Counted from the stretch's first letter, positions 33,362-44,912 are shown. The stretch: DNA of 64,000 nt from Vogesella indigofera (GCF_003633895.1 NZ_RBID01000020.1:62001-126000); one strand, 5' to 3'. The notes: a model not told the origin generated them from the sequence alone. Made by a program: numbers and translations.

Positions 33362-33736
33362 ATGTTTGACAGTCGGTTCTATTTCACCGGGGCGACGATC
33401 CTGGCGGTGCTGTCCACGCTGGCCACCGCCTGGACACTACTGATGTTTTCCGTGCTACTGATCTTTGTCGGGCTGTGGCAGGCCGACCGCGAGCAGATCC
33501 GCGAGCTCTCCCCCAGCACCGCGGTGATGTTCGTGATGCAGGACGACAGCTCGCCGCGCTCGCTCGACGATTTCATCGGCCACCACCTGATGTTCTATCA
33601 GGACGGCATCCCGGTTTATCGCGACCTGTTCGACGGCGATCACTACTGGCAGCTGCTGGAAGCCGACAGCCAGGCGCTGAGCGGCGACGACATCATCCGC
33701 GTGTTCCCCGGCGTCAGCTACCGGCGCAAAGCCTGA
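33362..33736 (+). CDS. Uncharacterised protein with N-terminal membrane helices (124 aa)
   Basis: No family recognised. Residues ~8-42 ([32 protein letters not shown]) are hydrophobic enough for one or two transmembrane helices. The remainder is an acidic soluble domain ([30 protein letters not shown]). The ATG 33362 follows GGGGGGCATC. Monocistronic; neighbours give no clue to its role. Confidence 0.65.
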   Translation: MFDSRFYFTGATILAVLSTLATAWTLLMFSVLLIFVGLWQADREQIRELSPSTAVMFVMQDDSSPRSLDDFIGHHLMFYQDGIPVYRDLFDGDHYWQLLEADSQALSGDDIIRVFPGVSYRRKA

Positions 33737-33826
33737 TTCTGCGCCATCGCCACAAGCAAGAGCAGCCACTGACGGCTGCCGTTTTGCTGTCTGGCACCAA
33801 GCTTGGCCGCAAGATGGTGGCCGGGT

Positions 33827-34846
33827 TTAGCGTGGTGCCTTATCCATGATGCTTTCGGATTCTGCAATCATCTTTTTGCCATCTTCGGCTCGGCCATTTT
33901 TATAGTAGAGCCAGCCAAGACCGTTTAAGGCCACACCATAGGCATAGTGCTGCGTGCCAAGCACTTTTCCCAGAGTACCCAGGGATGCCTTGTAGTAGCG
34001 TTCTGCTGCTTCGATTTGCCGTTGGTAATGGTAAACATCGGCAAGCTCGCGTTGCGTGATACCGGCAATGACACTTTCTGCCATGCCGTTTTCTTGCATG
34101 CCATCCATCACCGCGTTTAGTGTCGTGATCGCTTCCGGATAATGCTTTTTGTCCGTGTACACCGATCCCAGTCGTGACAGCGTATTGAGTATGCGCGGGT
34201 GGTTTGGCCGGAGTATTTTTTGCTTGATGTGCAAGGCGGACAGCAACTGCTGCTCGGCATCGTCATATTGTTTTGCTCTCGCGTACAAGGTGCCGAGGTT
34301 ATGCAAGGTTTCGGCGGCTTCGTAACTCTCCGAGCCGGCTATTTTCTGCCGCATTGTCAGTGCTTGTTGATAAAGAACTTTTGCGGTGTCGGTTTTTTTC
34401 ATGTCGACCAACAACAGTGCCAAATTGTTCAGCGATTCGGCGACCAGCAAGTGTTCCTCGCCAAGCAGTTTGCGACGCAAAGCCAAGGCCTGTTCCGCGT
34501 AGGGCAATGCTTCCTTGCTGCGGAGTGTTCTCCTTAGTACCGAGACCTGTGCATCCTGGATGTCCGCATAGAGCAGCGTGTCGGGTACGACGACATCATC
34601 ACCGTGCAGCAATTCATGCAGCAGGGATTCGGCCCGCTGTAGTTTGTCCTGCTGGATCAATACTCGGGCCAGATCCCGTTTTGCCTGTTGCCGAGCAGTG
34701 TTGTCGCTTGCTGTCGCCAGTGCCTGATGCGCTGTTTGGTACGCTTGCGAGTACTCCCCATTGATGATCATGGCGTCGATGGCGCTTGCCCCGGCAATGG
34801 CCGGGAGTTGGAGTGCGGTGATGAGGAGCAGGGTTATGCGTTTCAT
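33827..34846 (-). CDS. Secreted tetratricopeptide-repeat protein
   Basis: 339 residues. A signal peptide (1-19, ITLLLITALQLPAIAGAS) is followed by TPR repeats of the kinesin-light-chain type (TPR_10/12): EALPYAEQALALRRKLLGEE, VAESLNNLALLLVDMKKTDT, AAETLHNLGTLYARAKQYDD and RILNTLSRLGSVYTDKKHYP. A periplasmic scaffold is likely. The start at MKRITLLL is chosen for the signal peptide; an upstream ATG at 34885 would add 13 residues and spoil it. The ribosome site is poor. Base composition is a little more AT-rich than the neighbours. No operon partner. Confidence 0.85.
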   Translation of the reverse strand: MKRITLLLITALQLPAIAGASAIDAMIINGEYSQAYQTAHQALATASDNTARQQAKRDLARVLIQQDKLQRAESLLHELLHGDDVVVPDTLLYADIQDAQVSVLRRTLRSKEALPYAEQALALRRKLLGEEHLLVAESLNNLALLLVDMKKTDTAKVLYQQALTMRQKIAGSESYEAAETLHNLGTLYARAKQYDDAEQQLLSALHIKQKILRPNHPRILNTLSRLGSVYTDKKHYPEAITTLNAVMDGMQENGMAESVIAGITQRELADVYHYQRQIEAAERYYKASLGTLGKVLGTQHYAYGVALNGLGWLYYKNGRAEDGKKMIAESESIMDKAPR

Positions 34847-34963
34847 CGGGAGATTTCTGACGTGATGGCGAGGTAAGCATTGCATTACAGCACATCATTT
34901 TATGCAAATAAAATTGTGATGTTCATGCCCGGTCATGTGGTTGTTTCTATGTGCGATAACAAA

Positions 34964-34995
34964 AAAGGTTGGCCGCATCGCTGCGGCCAACCTTT
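34964..34995 (-). terminator. Inverted GCGGCCAA pair, terminator of thiC
   Basis: AAAGGTTGGCCGCA / TGCGGCCAACCTTT, perfect 14-bp arms with loop TCGC. On the minus strand a T6 run follows, 27 bp after the thiC stop. Confidence 0.85.
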
Positions 34996-35021
34996 ATCGT
35001 TTCAGCTGAAGCAAAACCGGC

Positions 35022-37178
<2,157 letters not shown>

Positions 37179-37312
37179 ATGCTGTGAAGGTAAGGTAAAT
37201 GTGGGATAATCGCAAGTTACGAATTGCTCGGGCGGTTGTGAAATGCGGGTTGAGGCAGCCTGTTTTTCAGAGTCGTCCTTGATATTGTCTAGAATCCAAG
37301 CCGGAGTTTCCG

Positions 37313-37972
37313 ATGAATTTCGAACAAGCCCGCTTCAATATGGTTGAGCAACAGATCCGTCCGTGGGACGTGCTCGACACCTCCATTCTCGATCTGCTGT
37401 TCCACGTGAAACGCGAAGATTTTGTCGGTACCGACAAGCGCGCGCTGGCCTTTGTCGACACCCAGCTGCCGCTGGACAACGGCTGCACCATGCTGGAGCC
37501 GAAGGTCGAAGCCCGTCTGGTGCAGGACCTGCAGGTGAAAGCCAGCGACAAGGTACTGGAAATCGGCACCGGCAGCGGCTACCTGACCGCGCTGTTGGCC
37601 GCCGTCGGCCAGCACGTGTACAGCGTCGACATCGACGCGCAGCAGCTGCAGCACGCTGCGGCCAACCTCAAGACCGCCGGCATCAAGAACGTGACGCTGA
37701 GCCAGGGCAACGGCATTGACGGTCTGGCGGCGCAGGCGCCGTTCGACGTGATCTGCGTCGGCGGTTCGGTACCGGTGGTGCCGGAAGCGCTGAAGGCGCA
37801 GCTGGCCGTCGGCGGCCGCATGGCGGTAATCGTCGGCGACGCGCCGGTAATGATCGCCAAGATCATCACCCGCGTGTCCGAAACCGCGTATCAGGAAAGC
37901 GTCAGCTTCGATACCAACATCGCGCGCCTGCAGCAGCTGGACGCGATCGAACCGTCGCGCTTCAGCTTCTGA
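37313..37972 (+). CDS. pcm: Protein-L-isoaspartate O-methyltransferase
   Basis: Methylates isoaspartyl residues of damaged proteins with SAM so that they revert to aspartate. 219 residues. It has FEQARFNMVEQQIRPWDVLD at the N-terminus, the substrate-loop region MLEPKVEARLVQDLQ, and SAM motif I VLEIGTGSGYLTALLAAVGQ near residue 82, followed by VYSVDIDAQQL and PFDVICVGGSVP. The member lacks the classic family opening and is closer to the betaproteobacterial Pcm-like group, so substrate preference is inferred. The stop overlaps the start of the rhodanese by one base (TGATG): translational coupling. Confidence 0.9.
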   Translation: MNFEQARFNMVEQQIRPWDVLDTSILDLLFHVKREDFVGTDKRALAFVDTQLPLDNGCTMLEPKVEARLVQDLQVKASDKVLEIGTGSGYLTALLAAVGQHVYSVDIDAQQLQHAAANLKTAGIKNVTLSQGNGIDGLAAQAPFDVICVGGSVPVVPEALKAQLAVGGRMAVIVGDAPVMIAKIITRVSETAYQESVSFDTNIARLQQLDAIEPSRFSF

Positions 37973-38298
37973 TGATCCGCGAAATCAACGCCCGCGAGCT
38001 GGCCGACTGGCTGGCCGACGCGTCCCGTCCGCAGCCGGTGCTGCTCGACGTGCGCGAGGACTGGGAATACGCGCTGTGCCGCATCGACGGTTCGCGCCAG
38101 ATTCCGATGAACCTGATCCCGCTGCGCCACAACGAGCTGCCGGATGACACCCCGGTGGTGACCATCTGCCACCACGGCGTGCGCAGCTACCAGGTCGGCC
38201 TGTTCCTGGAAAACGCCGGTTTCGAGCAGGTGCTGAGCCTGCGCGGCGGCGTGGCGGCGTGGGCGGACGAGGTCGAGCCGGCGATGGCGCGCTACTGA
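37972..38298 (+). CDS. Rhodanese-like sulfurtransferase
   Basis: Single-domain rhodanese of 108 residues, similar in size to GlpE. It has PVLLDVREDWEYALCRIDGS and the active-site loop TICHHGVRSYQVGLFLENAG, with the catalytic cysteine near residue 64, and ends FEQVLSLRGGVAAW. It moves sulfane sulfur from a donor such as thiosulfate to an acceptor thiol. It starts on the last base of pcm and is followed by a terminator at 38321. Confidence 0.92.
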   Translation: MIREINARELADWLADASRPQPVLLDVREDWEYALCRIDGSRQIPMNLIPLRHNELPDDTPVVTICHHGVRSYQVGLFLENAGFEQVLSLRGGVAAWADEVEPAMARY

Positions 38299-38320
38299 GC
38301 CGACGTTGGCCGCAAGCAAA

Positions 38321-38347
38321 GCCGTTCCCTGTGGAGCGGCTTTTTTA
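38321..38347 (+). terminator. Terminator of pcm-rhodanese unit
   Basis: AAGCCGTTCC / GGAGCGGCTT with loop CTGT, followed by six Ts. A TTGGCCGC motif precedes it at 38306. Confidence 0.85.
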
Positions 38348-38488
38348 TTGGTACCGCTCCGGCACGGCATGCCCGCGTGTGCTGGCCGTTGGCGGTCGCT
38401 ATTGCTGCTGCGGGTTCGGTGGCAGCAACGGGGGGTGACTCCCCCGCTGCCGGACCCTGAATTTTTCGTGATTCCGATGGTTAATAAC

Positions 38489-39202
38489 ATGACTTATCTC
38501 GCCCCCGCCCTCGCCACCCTGCCCGCCGCCTGGCAACAGGTGCTGGCAACGCCGGCCATCAGTGCGCAACTGGCGCTGATCGACGCGCAACTGGCCGACC
38601 GCGCCGCCGCCGGTGCGGTGATCTATCCGCCGCGCGAGCTGGTGTTCAACGCGCTGCGCCACGTGGCGCCGGCCGACATCCGCGTGGTGATCATCGGGCA
38701 GGACCCGTATCACGGCGCCGGCGAGGCGATGGGGCTGAGTTTTTCGGTGCCGGACGGGGTGAAGATCCCGCCCAGCCTGCGCAATATCTACAAGGAACAG
38801 CTCAGCGACCTCGGCCTGCCGCCGCCGGCCAGCGGCAACCTGACGCACTGGGCGGCGCAGGGCGTGCTGCTGCTCAATGCCTCGCTGACGGTGGAGGCCG
38901 ACCGCGCCGGCAGCCACGGCAAGCTCGGTTGGCAGCCGGTGACCGACGCGCTGATCGACGCGGTGAACGCGGCCAACCCCGGCTGCGTGTTCCTGCTGTG
39001 GGGCAACTGGGCGCACGGCAAGGCCGAGCGCATCGATGCCGCCCGCCACTGCGTGCTGAAGGCGGCGCACCCGTCGCCGCTGTCGGCCAGCCGCGGCTTT
39101 CTCGGCTGCCGTCATTTCTCGCAGGCCAACCAGTGGCTGGCCGAGCGCGGCCGCGGCGAGATCGCCTGGGGTGGCGCGGTGGCACAGGGCGGGCTGTTCT
39201 AG
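38489..39202 (+). CDS. ung: Uracil-DNA glycosylase
   Basis: Removes uracil from DNA, the first step of base excision repair. 237 residues. The water-activating loop is VVIIGQDPYHGAGEAMGLSF near residue 70; the uracil pocket is LLLNASLTVE; the leucine intercalation loop is HPSPLSASRGFLGCRHFSQA near residue 190. All family-1 residues are present. The start is unclear: ATG 38489 (used), ATG 38477 or GTG 38468 all lack a strong ribosome site. Confidence 0.95.
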   Translation: MTYLAPALATLPAAWQQVLATPAISAQLALIDAQLADRAAAGAVIYPPRELVFNALRHVAPADIRVVIIGQDPYHGAGEAMGLSFSVPDGVKIPPSLRNIYKEQLSDLGLPPPASGNLTHWAAQGVLLLNASLTVEADRAGSHGKLGWQPVTDALIDAVNAANPGCVFLLWGNWAHGKAERIDAARHCVLKAAHPSPLSASRGFLGCRHFSQANQWLAERGRGEIAWGGAVAQGGLF

Positions 39203-39210
39203 CACGCACG

Positions 39211-39232
39211 CTGCGGCCAACGTTGGCCGCAG
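39211..39232. repeat. Palindromic GCGGCCAA pair after ung
   Basis: A 22-bp perfect palindrome made of two head-to-head CTGCGGCCAAC half-sites, 8 bp after the ung stop. No T run. Confidence 0.8.
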
Positions 39233-39361
39233 CGGCGCCGTGCCGCTTCAAGGCCGGCCCGGATGGCAAGCGGCTGATACGGCGTTAGCGGCACCGGCAC
39301 CCGGCGTGCGCGCGGTCACGCCGCCGTTGTCGTGTTGCCGCGCGCGGCTTGGCGCCACCGT

Positions 39362-40135
39362 TTACAGGCAGCTGGTTGCCGCATCCAGGATGTAGCCCTC
39401 GCCGCGCACGGTGCGGATCAGCCGCGGGTTGCGCGGGTCGTCCTGCAGCTTGTGGCGCAGGCGCGAGATCAGGATGTCGATGCTGCGGTCGAAGGCGTCG
39501 ACGGTACAGCCGCGGGTCAGGTCCAGCAGCAGCTCGCGGTCGAGGATGGTGCGCGGTCGCTGCAGCAGCACCGACAGCAGGCGGAATTCGGCGTTGGACA
39601 GCGGGATCACCACGCCCTGCTTGTCCTGCAGCTGGCGCAGGCCGACGTTGAGGCGCCAGTCGCCGAACTGGATCTGGCGCGGCGGCTTGTCGCTGCCGTG
39701 GCTGGCGGCCGGCTGGCGCCCGGCCTGGGTGCGGCGCAGCACCGAGTGGATGCGCGCCACCAGTTCGCGGATATCGAACGGCTTGCTGACGAAGTCGTCG
39801 GCGCCCACCTCCAGGCTGATGATGCGTTCGATCGGCTCGCCGTGGGCGCTGATCATCAGGATCGGCACGCTGGACTGGCTGCGGATCTCCTTGCACAGCG
39901 TCAGCCCGCTTTCGCCGGGCAGCATCAGGTCGAGCACGATGACGTCGAACTGGCGGCTGGCCATCGCCTCGCGCATGGCGCGGCCGTTGCCGACGCCGAC
40001 GCAGCTCATCGCGTAGCCGTGCAGGTACTGGCAGATCAGGCTGCGGATGTCTTCGTCGTCGTCCACCACCAGCACGTGCAGCATGGCTGGTGCGGCGCCG
40101 GGGGCAACGGTGAGAGCGGGACTGCTGGAAATCAT
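39362..40135 (-). CDS. OmpR-family response regulator (orphan)
   Basis: Receiver plus winged-helix regulator, 257 residues from ATG 40135 (the domain proper begins at MLHVLVVDDDED, ATG 40084, an alternative start). Acidic pocket DDDED, phosphorylated aspartate in VIVLDLMLPGESGLTLC, threonine-position serine in ILMISAHGE and lysine in DDFVSKPFDIREL. The C-terminal DNA-binding domain has AEFRLLSVLLQRPRTILDRE and RLRHKLQDDPRNPRLIRTVR. No histidine kinase gene is next to it. The ~17 residues before the receiver are Ala/Pro-rich. Confidence 0.92.
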   Translation of the reverse strand: MISSSPALTVAPGAAPAMLHVLVVDDDEDIRSLICQYLHGYAMSCVGVGNGRAMREAMASRQFDVIVLDLMLPGESGLTLCKEIRSQSSVPILMISAHGEPIERIISLEVGADDFVSKPFDIRELVARIHSVLRRTQAGRQPAASHGSDKPPRQIQFGDWRLNVGLRQLQDKQGVVIPLSNAEFRLLSVLLQRPRTILDRELLLDLTRGCTVDAFDRSIDILISRLRHKLQDDPRNPRLIRTVRGEGYILDAATSCL

Positions 40136-40305
40136 GGGAATCAGGGCCTGCGCCGGAACACGATCGCGCCAGCTTAAACAGCGGCTGCAACGCCGGTGTG
40201 TGCGTTGTGTACGGGAATGGATACAAAGCGACAAACTGCCCGCTACATCGCCGCGCGTAGACTGCCGGCTGGCTCTCCCCGTTACCGCCTGGCGCGGCCG
40301 TCCCC

Positions 40306-40845
40306 ATGCCCCACTCCTGCTCGCGAACCGCCCGCCTCGGCCTGCTGCTGGCCTGCGCCAGCCTCGGCGGCTGCATCACCATCCAGGCGCTGCCCAACCC
40401 GGTGCGCGAGGTATTCACCTTCGGCTTTTCCACCGCCACCGAGATGCAGGCGATGGCGGAAAAGGAACGCCAGGCCAGCGAGCGGCGGCTGGCGCCGTAC
40501 CCGCAGCTGTGCATCGAGTGGAACGAACGGGTGACGGTGCCGGATTTCCTGCGCGTGGTGGAGGACGGCCTGCGCCGCCGCGGCGTGGCCAGCCAGGTGT
40601 ACGCGCCGGGCACCCTGCCCGCCGGCTGCGTGGTGCTCAGCTACGCCGCCAGCCGCGCCTGGGAACAGGATTTTGCCTACATGAGCTACGCCACGCTGGC
40701 GCTGCGCAAGGACGGCAACGTGCTGGCCAAGGTGGTGTACGAGCCGCGCCGCCTCGGCTTCGACAAATGGGCCAGCACCGAGGCCAAGCTGATCTTCCTG
40801 CTCGACCAGCTGCTGTTCAGCGGCGGCCCGCGCGACGTGCGCTAG
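40306..40845 (+). CDS. Putative lipoprotein of unknown function (179 aa)
   Basis: The signal is LGLLLACASLGGC with a lipobox LGGC (cysteine at 23). The mature protein begins ITIQALPNPVREVFTFGFST and has a conserved-looking core PQLCIEWNERVTVPDFLRVV, GCVVLSYAASRAWEQDFAYM and LDQLLFSGG. No family named with confidence. It is divergent from the orphan response regulator (170 bp apart), which could control it. The start ATG 40306 has a weak ribosome site. Confidence 0.78.
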   Translation: MPHSCSRTARLGLLLACASLGGCITIQALPNPVREVFTFGFSTATEMQAMAEKERQASERRLAPYPQLCIEWNERVTVPDFLRVVEDGLRRRGVASQVYAPGTLPAGCVVLSYAASRAWEQDFAYMSYATLALRKDGNVLAKVVYEPRRLGFDKWASTEAKLIFLLDQLLFSGGPRDVR

Positions 40846-40869
40846 CTGCCTGCGGCCAACCTTGTGCGC

Positions 40870-41020
40870 AGAACCTGTGGATGATTTGTAGCGAATGGCT
40901 GTAAATGGGGCGATACGGCGTTGAAAACGGTGCCGGAATGCGTGTTCCTGTCTGGCGCAACGCCGCTTCCTCCGCCGTGTTCGTCCTGTTTTGCGTGAGC
41001 GCGCGAGATCGTGAAGCGCT
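40870..41020. repeat. Dispersed repeat family B, copy 3
   Basis: Starts AGAACCTGTGGATGATTTG (diverged left end) and ends GCGCGAGATCGTGAAGCGCT. Inside are GGGGCGATACGGCGTTGAAA and CGCCGCTTCCTCCGCCGTGT, shared with the 60178 copy. It ends exactly at the flgH stop codon. Confidence 0.75.
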
Positions 41021-41688
41021 CAGTACAGGCTGACCGCGGCGCCGAACAGTAACTGCACCCACGCCAGCACGCCGGCATCCAGCGGCATGTTCTGGTTGAC
41101 CTGGTCCAGCCGCGCGTTGATCACGTACTTCGACGAGATGCTGTTGCCGGGCTGGATGTGGTTGCCGTTGACGATGCCGGAGAAGCGCAGCACGCTCTGC
41201 TTGCCGTTGACCAGCACCGCCTTGTCGCCGCCGACCACCAGATAGCCGTTGGGAAGCACGTCCAGCACCGACACCATGATGTTGCCGTTGACCTTGTTGC
41301 TGTTCTTGACGCTGCTCTGGCCGTTGTCGTTGATGCTGTAGTCGGAATCGACATCGACCTCGAACAGCTGCTTGATCAGCCCCGGCATGGTGTGCAGCGC
41401 ACCGGGGCCGTTGATGCTGGTGGCGCCGCTGGCCTTGTCGTTCAGCTGCCGGCTGCTGCTGCTGCTGACGTCTTCCTCGATGGTGACCACGATGCTGTCG
41501 CCGACGTGCTTGGCGATCTGGGTCTCGAAGAACAGCCGCGCGGTGACCGGATTGAAGATGCCGCCGCCGCTGTCCTGCGTCAGCAGCGGCCGCAACTGCG
41601 GGTAGCTACTGGTCGGCAGCTGCACCACCGACGGCGTGGTACAGGCCGCCAGCAGCAGCGGCAACAGCAGGGAGACGACACGGTGCAT
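41020..41688 (-). CDS. flgH: Flagellar L-ring protein FlgH (isolated copy)
   Basis: Outer-membrane lipoprotein forming the L ring around the flagellar rod. 222 residues. Signal and lipobox are [20 protein letters not shown]. Family motifs: [20 protein letters not shown] then [40 protein letters not shown] and [40 protein letters not shown]; and the terminal [11 protein letters not shown]. It lies alone, without flgG, flgI or other flagellar genes, which is unusual because flgH normally sits in the flgBCDEFGHIJ operon. It may be a second copy or a relic. A repeat B element abuts its stop. Confidence 0.85.
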   Translation of the reverse strand: MHRVVSLLLPLLLAACTTPSVVQLPTSSYPQLRPLLTQDSGGGIFNPVTARLFFETQIAKHVGDSIVVTIEEDVSSSSSRQLNDKASGATSINGPGALHTMPGLIKQLFEVDVDSDYSINDNGQSSVKNSNKVNGNIMVSVLDVLPNGYLVVGGDKAVLVNGKQSVLRFSGIVNGNHIQPGNSISSKYVINARLDQVNQNMPLDAGVLAWVQLLFGAAVSLY

Positions 41689-41906
41689 GGCTCGGATCCG
41701 GCAAAGTTGACCCCACCATTCAAGCATGCCGCGGTTGTCGCATTACGGCACTTTCGTTTCAAAATGCCGTACTTTGGCTACATATCGCCAACAATGGCGA
41801 TATCTACCCGCTTGCAGGTGCCGGCGTCGGCCGGCCAGTGCCGTGCCCGGTGGCGACCGGCGCGCATGCTAAAATGCGGCATCGACAGCCACCCGCGAGT
41901 ATCCCC

Positions 41907-43109
41907 ATGCGTATCGGAACCCCTCTTTCCGCGTCGGCCCGACGCGTCATGCTGCTGGGCAGCGGCGAACTGGGCAAGGAAGTGGTCATCGCCCTGCAGC
42001 GCCTTGGCGTGGAAACCATCGCCGTCGACCGCTACCCCGACGCGCCGGCGATGCAGGTGGCGCACCGCAGCCACGTCATCAACATGGCCGACCCTGCCGC
42101 GCTGCGTGCGTTGGTGGAGGCGGAGCGGCCGCACCTGATCGTGCCGGAGATCGAGGCCATCGCCACCGAGGAATTGCTGCGCATTGAGGCCGATGGCCTC
42201 GCCGAGGTGATCCCCACCGCGCGTGCGGCCAACCTGACCATGAACCGCGAAGGCATCCGCCGCCTGGCCGCCGAGGAGCTGGCACTGCCGACCTCGCCGT
42301 ACGCCTTTGCCGCGAGCGAGGCTGAGCTGCAGGCCGCCATCGCCGCCGGCATCGGCTACCCCTGCCTGGTGAAGCCGGTGATGTCGTCCAGCGGCAAGGG
42401 CCAGTCGCTGCTGCGCGGGCCGGCCGATGTCGCCGCCGCCTGGCAGTACGCGGTCAGCGCCGGCCGCGTCGACAAGGGGCTGGTGATCGTCGAGGGCTTC
42501 ATCGACTTCGACTACGAAATCACCCTGCTCACCGTGCGCGCCAGTGACGGCGCCGGCGGCATCGCCACCCACTTCTGCGCCCCGGTCGGCCACCTGCAGC
42601 AGCGCGGCGACTACATCGAAAGCTGGCAGCCGCAGCCGATGTCGCCGCTGGCGCTGCAGCGCGCGCAGGACATGGCGGCACAGGTCACCGCCGCGCTCGG
42701 CGGCCGCGGCCTGTTCGGCGTCGAGCTGTTCGTCAAGGGCGACCAGGTGTGGTTCTCCGAGGTCAGCCCGCGGCCGCACGATACCGGGCTGGTGACGCTG
42801 GCCAGCCAGATCTACAGCGAATTCGAGCTGCACGCGCGCGCCATCCTCGGCCTGCCGGTGGACGTCACGCTGCGCAATGCCGCGGCGTCGGCGGTGATCT
42901 ACGGCGGGCTGGACGAAGCCGGCATCGCCTTCGACGGCGTCGCCGAGGCGCTGGCGGTGCCAGGCGCCGACCTGCGCCTGTTCGGCAAGCCGGAAAGCTT
43001 CGAACGCCGCCGCATGGGCGTGGCGGTGGCACGCGCCGACGATATCGCCACCGCGCGCGCGCGCGCACGGCTGGCGGCGGGTAAGGTCAAGCCGGTCAGC
43101 GGCAACTAG
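41907..43109 (+). CDS. purT: Formate-dependent phosphoribosylglycinamide formyltransferase
   Basis: Makes formyl-GAR from GAR, formate and ATP in purine synthesis, a folate-free alternative to PurN. 400 residues, ATP-grasp. It has [39 protein letters not shown], the ATP-binding [20 protein letters not shown] near residue 155, and the metal-binding [20 protein letters not shown] with HDTGLVTL near 270. The start at [13 protein letters not shown] is chosen over an in-frame ATG at 41838. It contains a single GCGGCCAA motif. Monocistronic. Confidence 0.97.
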   Translation: MRIGTPLSASARRVMLLGSGELGKEVVIALQRLGVETIAVDRYPDAPAMQVAHRSHVINMADPAALRALVEAERPHLIVPEIEAIATEELLRIEADGLAEVIPTARAANLTMNREGIRRLAAEELALPTSPYAFAASEAELQAAIAAGIGYPCLVKPVMSSSGKGQSLLRGPADVAAAWQYAVSAGRVDKGLVIVEGFIDFDYEITLLTVRASDGAGGIATHFCAPVGHLQQRGDYIESWQPQPMSPLALQRAQDMAAQVTAALGGRGLFGVELFVKGDQVWFSEVSPRPHDTGLVTLASQIYSEFELHARAILGLPVDVTLRNAAASAVIYGGLDEAGIAFDGVAEALAVPGADLRLFGKPESFERRRMGVAVARADDIATARARARLAAGKVKPVSGN

Positions 43110-43112
43110 GCG

Positions 43113-43134
43113 TTGCGGCCAACCTTGGCCGCAC
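43113..43134. repeat. Palindromic GCGGCCAA pair after purT
   Basis: TGCGGCCAACC immediately followed by TTGGCCGCA, 4 bp after the purT stop and 37 bp before the FKBP start. Confidence 0.8.
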
Positions 43135-43170
43135 GCGGCAGCACAGAATCAACCAGGAGTGACAGACAGC

Positions 43171-43512
43171 ATGAATGACGAATTGCAGATTGAAGACCTG
43201 CTGCCCGGCGACGGCAAGGCGGTGGTCAAGGGCGCGCTGATTACCACCCAGTACCGCGGCTGGCTGGAGGACGGCACCTGCTTCGATTCCTCCTACCAGC
43301 GCGGCAAGCCGTTCCAGTGCGTGATCGGCAGCGGCCGCGTGATCAAGGGCTGGGACCTGGGCCTGATGGGCATGCGTGTCGGCGGCAAGCGCAAGCTGTG
43401 GGTGCCGGCGCACCTCGCCTACGGCGAACGCCAGATCGGCGCCCACATCACGCCGCACTCCAACCTGATCTTCGAGATCGAGCTATTGGAAGTACTGACC
43501 CGCGACGACTGA
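43171..43512 (+). CDS. FKBP-type peptidyl-prolyl isomerase
   Basis: 113 residues, a single FKBP domain with no signal, so a cytoplasmic prolyl isomerase. It has YRGWLEDGTCFDSSYQRGKP and FQCVIGSGRVIKGWDLGLMG (aromatic pocket Phe, Ile, Trp), followed by GGKRKLWVPAHLAYGERQIG and PHSNLIFEIELLEV. CCAGGAGT lies upstream; ATG 43171 is used, GTG 43159 is an alternative. A strong terminator follows. Confidence 0.93.
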   Translation: MNDELQIEDLLPGDGKAVVKGALITTQYRGWLEDGTCFDSSYQRGKPFQCVIGSGRVIKGWDLGLMGMRVGGKRKLWVPAHLAYGERQIGAHITPHSNLIFEIELLEVLTRDD

Positions 43513-43528
43513 ACGTCACCGCGGCATG

Positions 43529-43567
43529 AAAAAACGCCCGTTACCGGCTGCCGGTAACGGGCGTTTT
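43529..43567. terminator. Bidirectional terminator
   Basis: AAAACGCCCGTTACCGGC and CGGTAACGGGCGTTTT pair around CTG, with an A run on one side and a T run on the other. It serves the FKBP gene rightward and the MFS gene leftward. Confidence 0.9.
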
Positions 43568-43589
43568 GCTGTGCTTCCCTGCTCTGGCG

Positions 43590-44912
43590 TCAGCCGGCGC
43601 TGGTGGCCAGCGCCGGCTGGCGACGCTCGACCAGCAGCAGGTAGATGCCGACCAGTACCCCGAGCGCGCACAGGCTGCTGACATAGTGTGACGGTGCCAG
43701 CGGATCGGCCTTCATCCACAGCGTCACCACCATGGGGGTCAGGCCGCCGAAGATGGCATAGGACAGGTTGTAGGAGAACGACAACCCGCTGAAGCGCACC
43801 ACCGGCGGGAAGGCATGCACCATCACGTAGGGCACGGCGCCGACGATGCCGACTGTGAAGCCGGTCAACGCATACCAGCCGTACAGCGCGCCGCTGCTGA
43901 TGCTGCTATCGAGTTGGTGATAGAAGTGGTAGCTTGCCAGTCCCAGCAGCAGGCTGCCGACGATAAAGGTGATGCCGCTGCCGATACGGTCGATGATGGC
44001 GCCGGCCAGCACGCAGCCGAAGGTCAGCGCCACGATGGCGAGGCTGTTGGCCTTCAGCGAGGTGGCGGCGTCGATGGCGAACTGCTTCTGCAGGTAGGTT
44101 GGCGTCATCAGGATCACCACCACGATGGCGGCGGACAGCAACCAGGTCAGCAGCATCGACACCACCACCGCCGGCTTGTGATCGCGCAGCACGGTTTTCA
44201 GCGGCATTTCCTCGGCCAGCGCCTTGTTGGCCTGCATTTCGGCAAACACCGGCGTCTCTTCCAGCCAGCGGCGCAGGTACATCGCCATCAGGCCGAAACC
44301 GCCACCGAGAATGAACGGAATACGCCATGCCCAGTCGGCGATCTCCGTCGCGCTGTAGCTGGTATTGATGGCGGTGGCGATCAGCGAACCGAGCAGGATG
44401 CCGGCAGTCAGGCCGGCGGTCAGCGTGCCGCAGGCATAGCCGATGTGGCGCTGTGGCACGTGTTCGGAGACGAATACCCACGCCCCCGGCACCTCGCCGC
44501 CGATGGCGGCGCCCTGCAGGATGCGCAGCGCCAGCAGCAACAGCGGCGCGGCAATGCCGAGGTTGGCATAGGTCGGTAGCAGGCCCATCAGCAAGGTGGG
44601 CAAGGCCATCAGCACGATGCTGAGCGTGAACATGCGCTTGCGGCCAAGCAGGTCGCCAAAATGCGCCATGATGATGCCGCCCAGCGGTCGTGCCAGATAA
44701 CCGGCGGCAAAGATGCCGAAAGTCTGGAACTGGCGCAGCCAGTCCGGCATTTCCGGCGGGAAGAACAGGTTGCCGATCACCACGGCGAAAAAAACGAAGA
44801 TCACGAAATCGTAAAACTCCAGCGCACCGCCGAGGGCAGCGAGCGACAGCGTCTTGTAATCCTGGCGGTTGAGGGGGCGTGCCGCATGGGCCACGCTACG
44901 GTGTGGGTTCAT
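43590..44912 (-). CDS. MFS transporter, metabolite:H+ symporter family
   Basis: 440 residues, 12 predicted transmembrane helices. The MHS signature GYLARPLGGIIMAHFGDLLG with RKRMF lies between TM2 and TM3 (near residue 75-95), and RILQGAAIGGEVPGAWVFVS is in TM4. ALGGALEFYDFVIFVFFAVV in TM1 is typical of ProP/KgtP/YdfJ relatives. These carriers import osmolytes, dicarboxylates or citrate with protons; the substrate cannot be fixed from sequence. Start at ATG 44912 (MNPHRSVAH). Its 3' end shares the bidirectional terminator with the FKBP gene. Confidence 0.9.
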   Translation of the reverse strand: MNPHRSVAHAARPLNRQDYKTLSLAALGGALEFYDFVIFVFFAVVIGNLFFPPEMPDWLRQFQTFGIFAAGYLARPLGGIIMAHFGDLLGRKRMFTLSIVLMALPTLLMGLLPTYANLGIAAPLLLLALRILQGAAIGGEVPGAWVFVSEHVPQRHIGYACGTLTAGLTAGILLGSLIATAINTSYSATEIADWAWRIPFILGGGFGLMAMYLRRWLEETPVFAEMQANKALAEEMPLKTVLRDHKPAVVVSMLLTWLLSAAIVVVILMTPTYLQKQFAIDAATSLKANSLAIVALTFGCVLAGAIIDRIGSGITFIVGSLLLGLASYHFYHQLDSSISSGALYGWYALTGFTVGIVGAVPYVMVHAFPPVVRFSGLSFSYNLSYAIFGGLTPMVVTLWMKADPLAPSHYVSSLCALGVLVGIYLLLVERRQPALATSAG

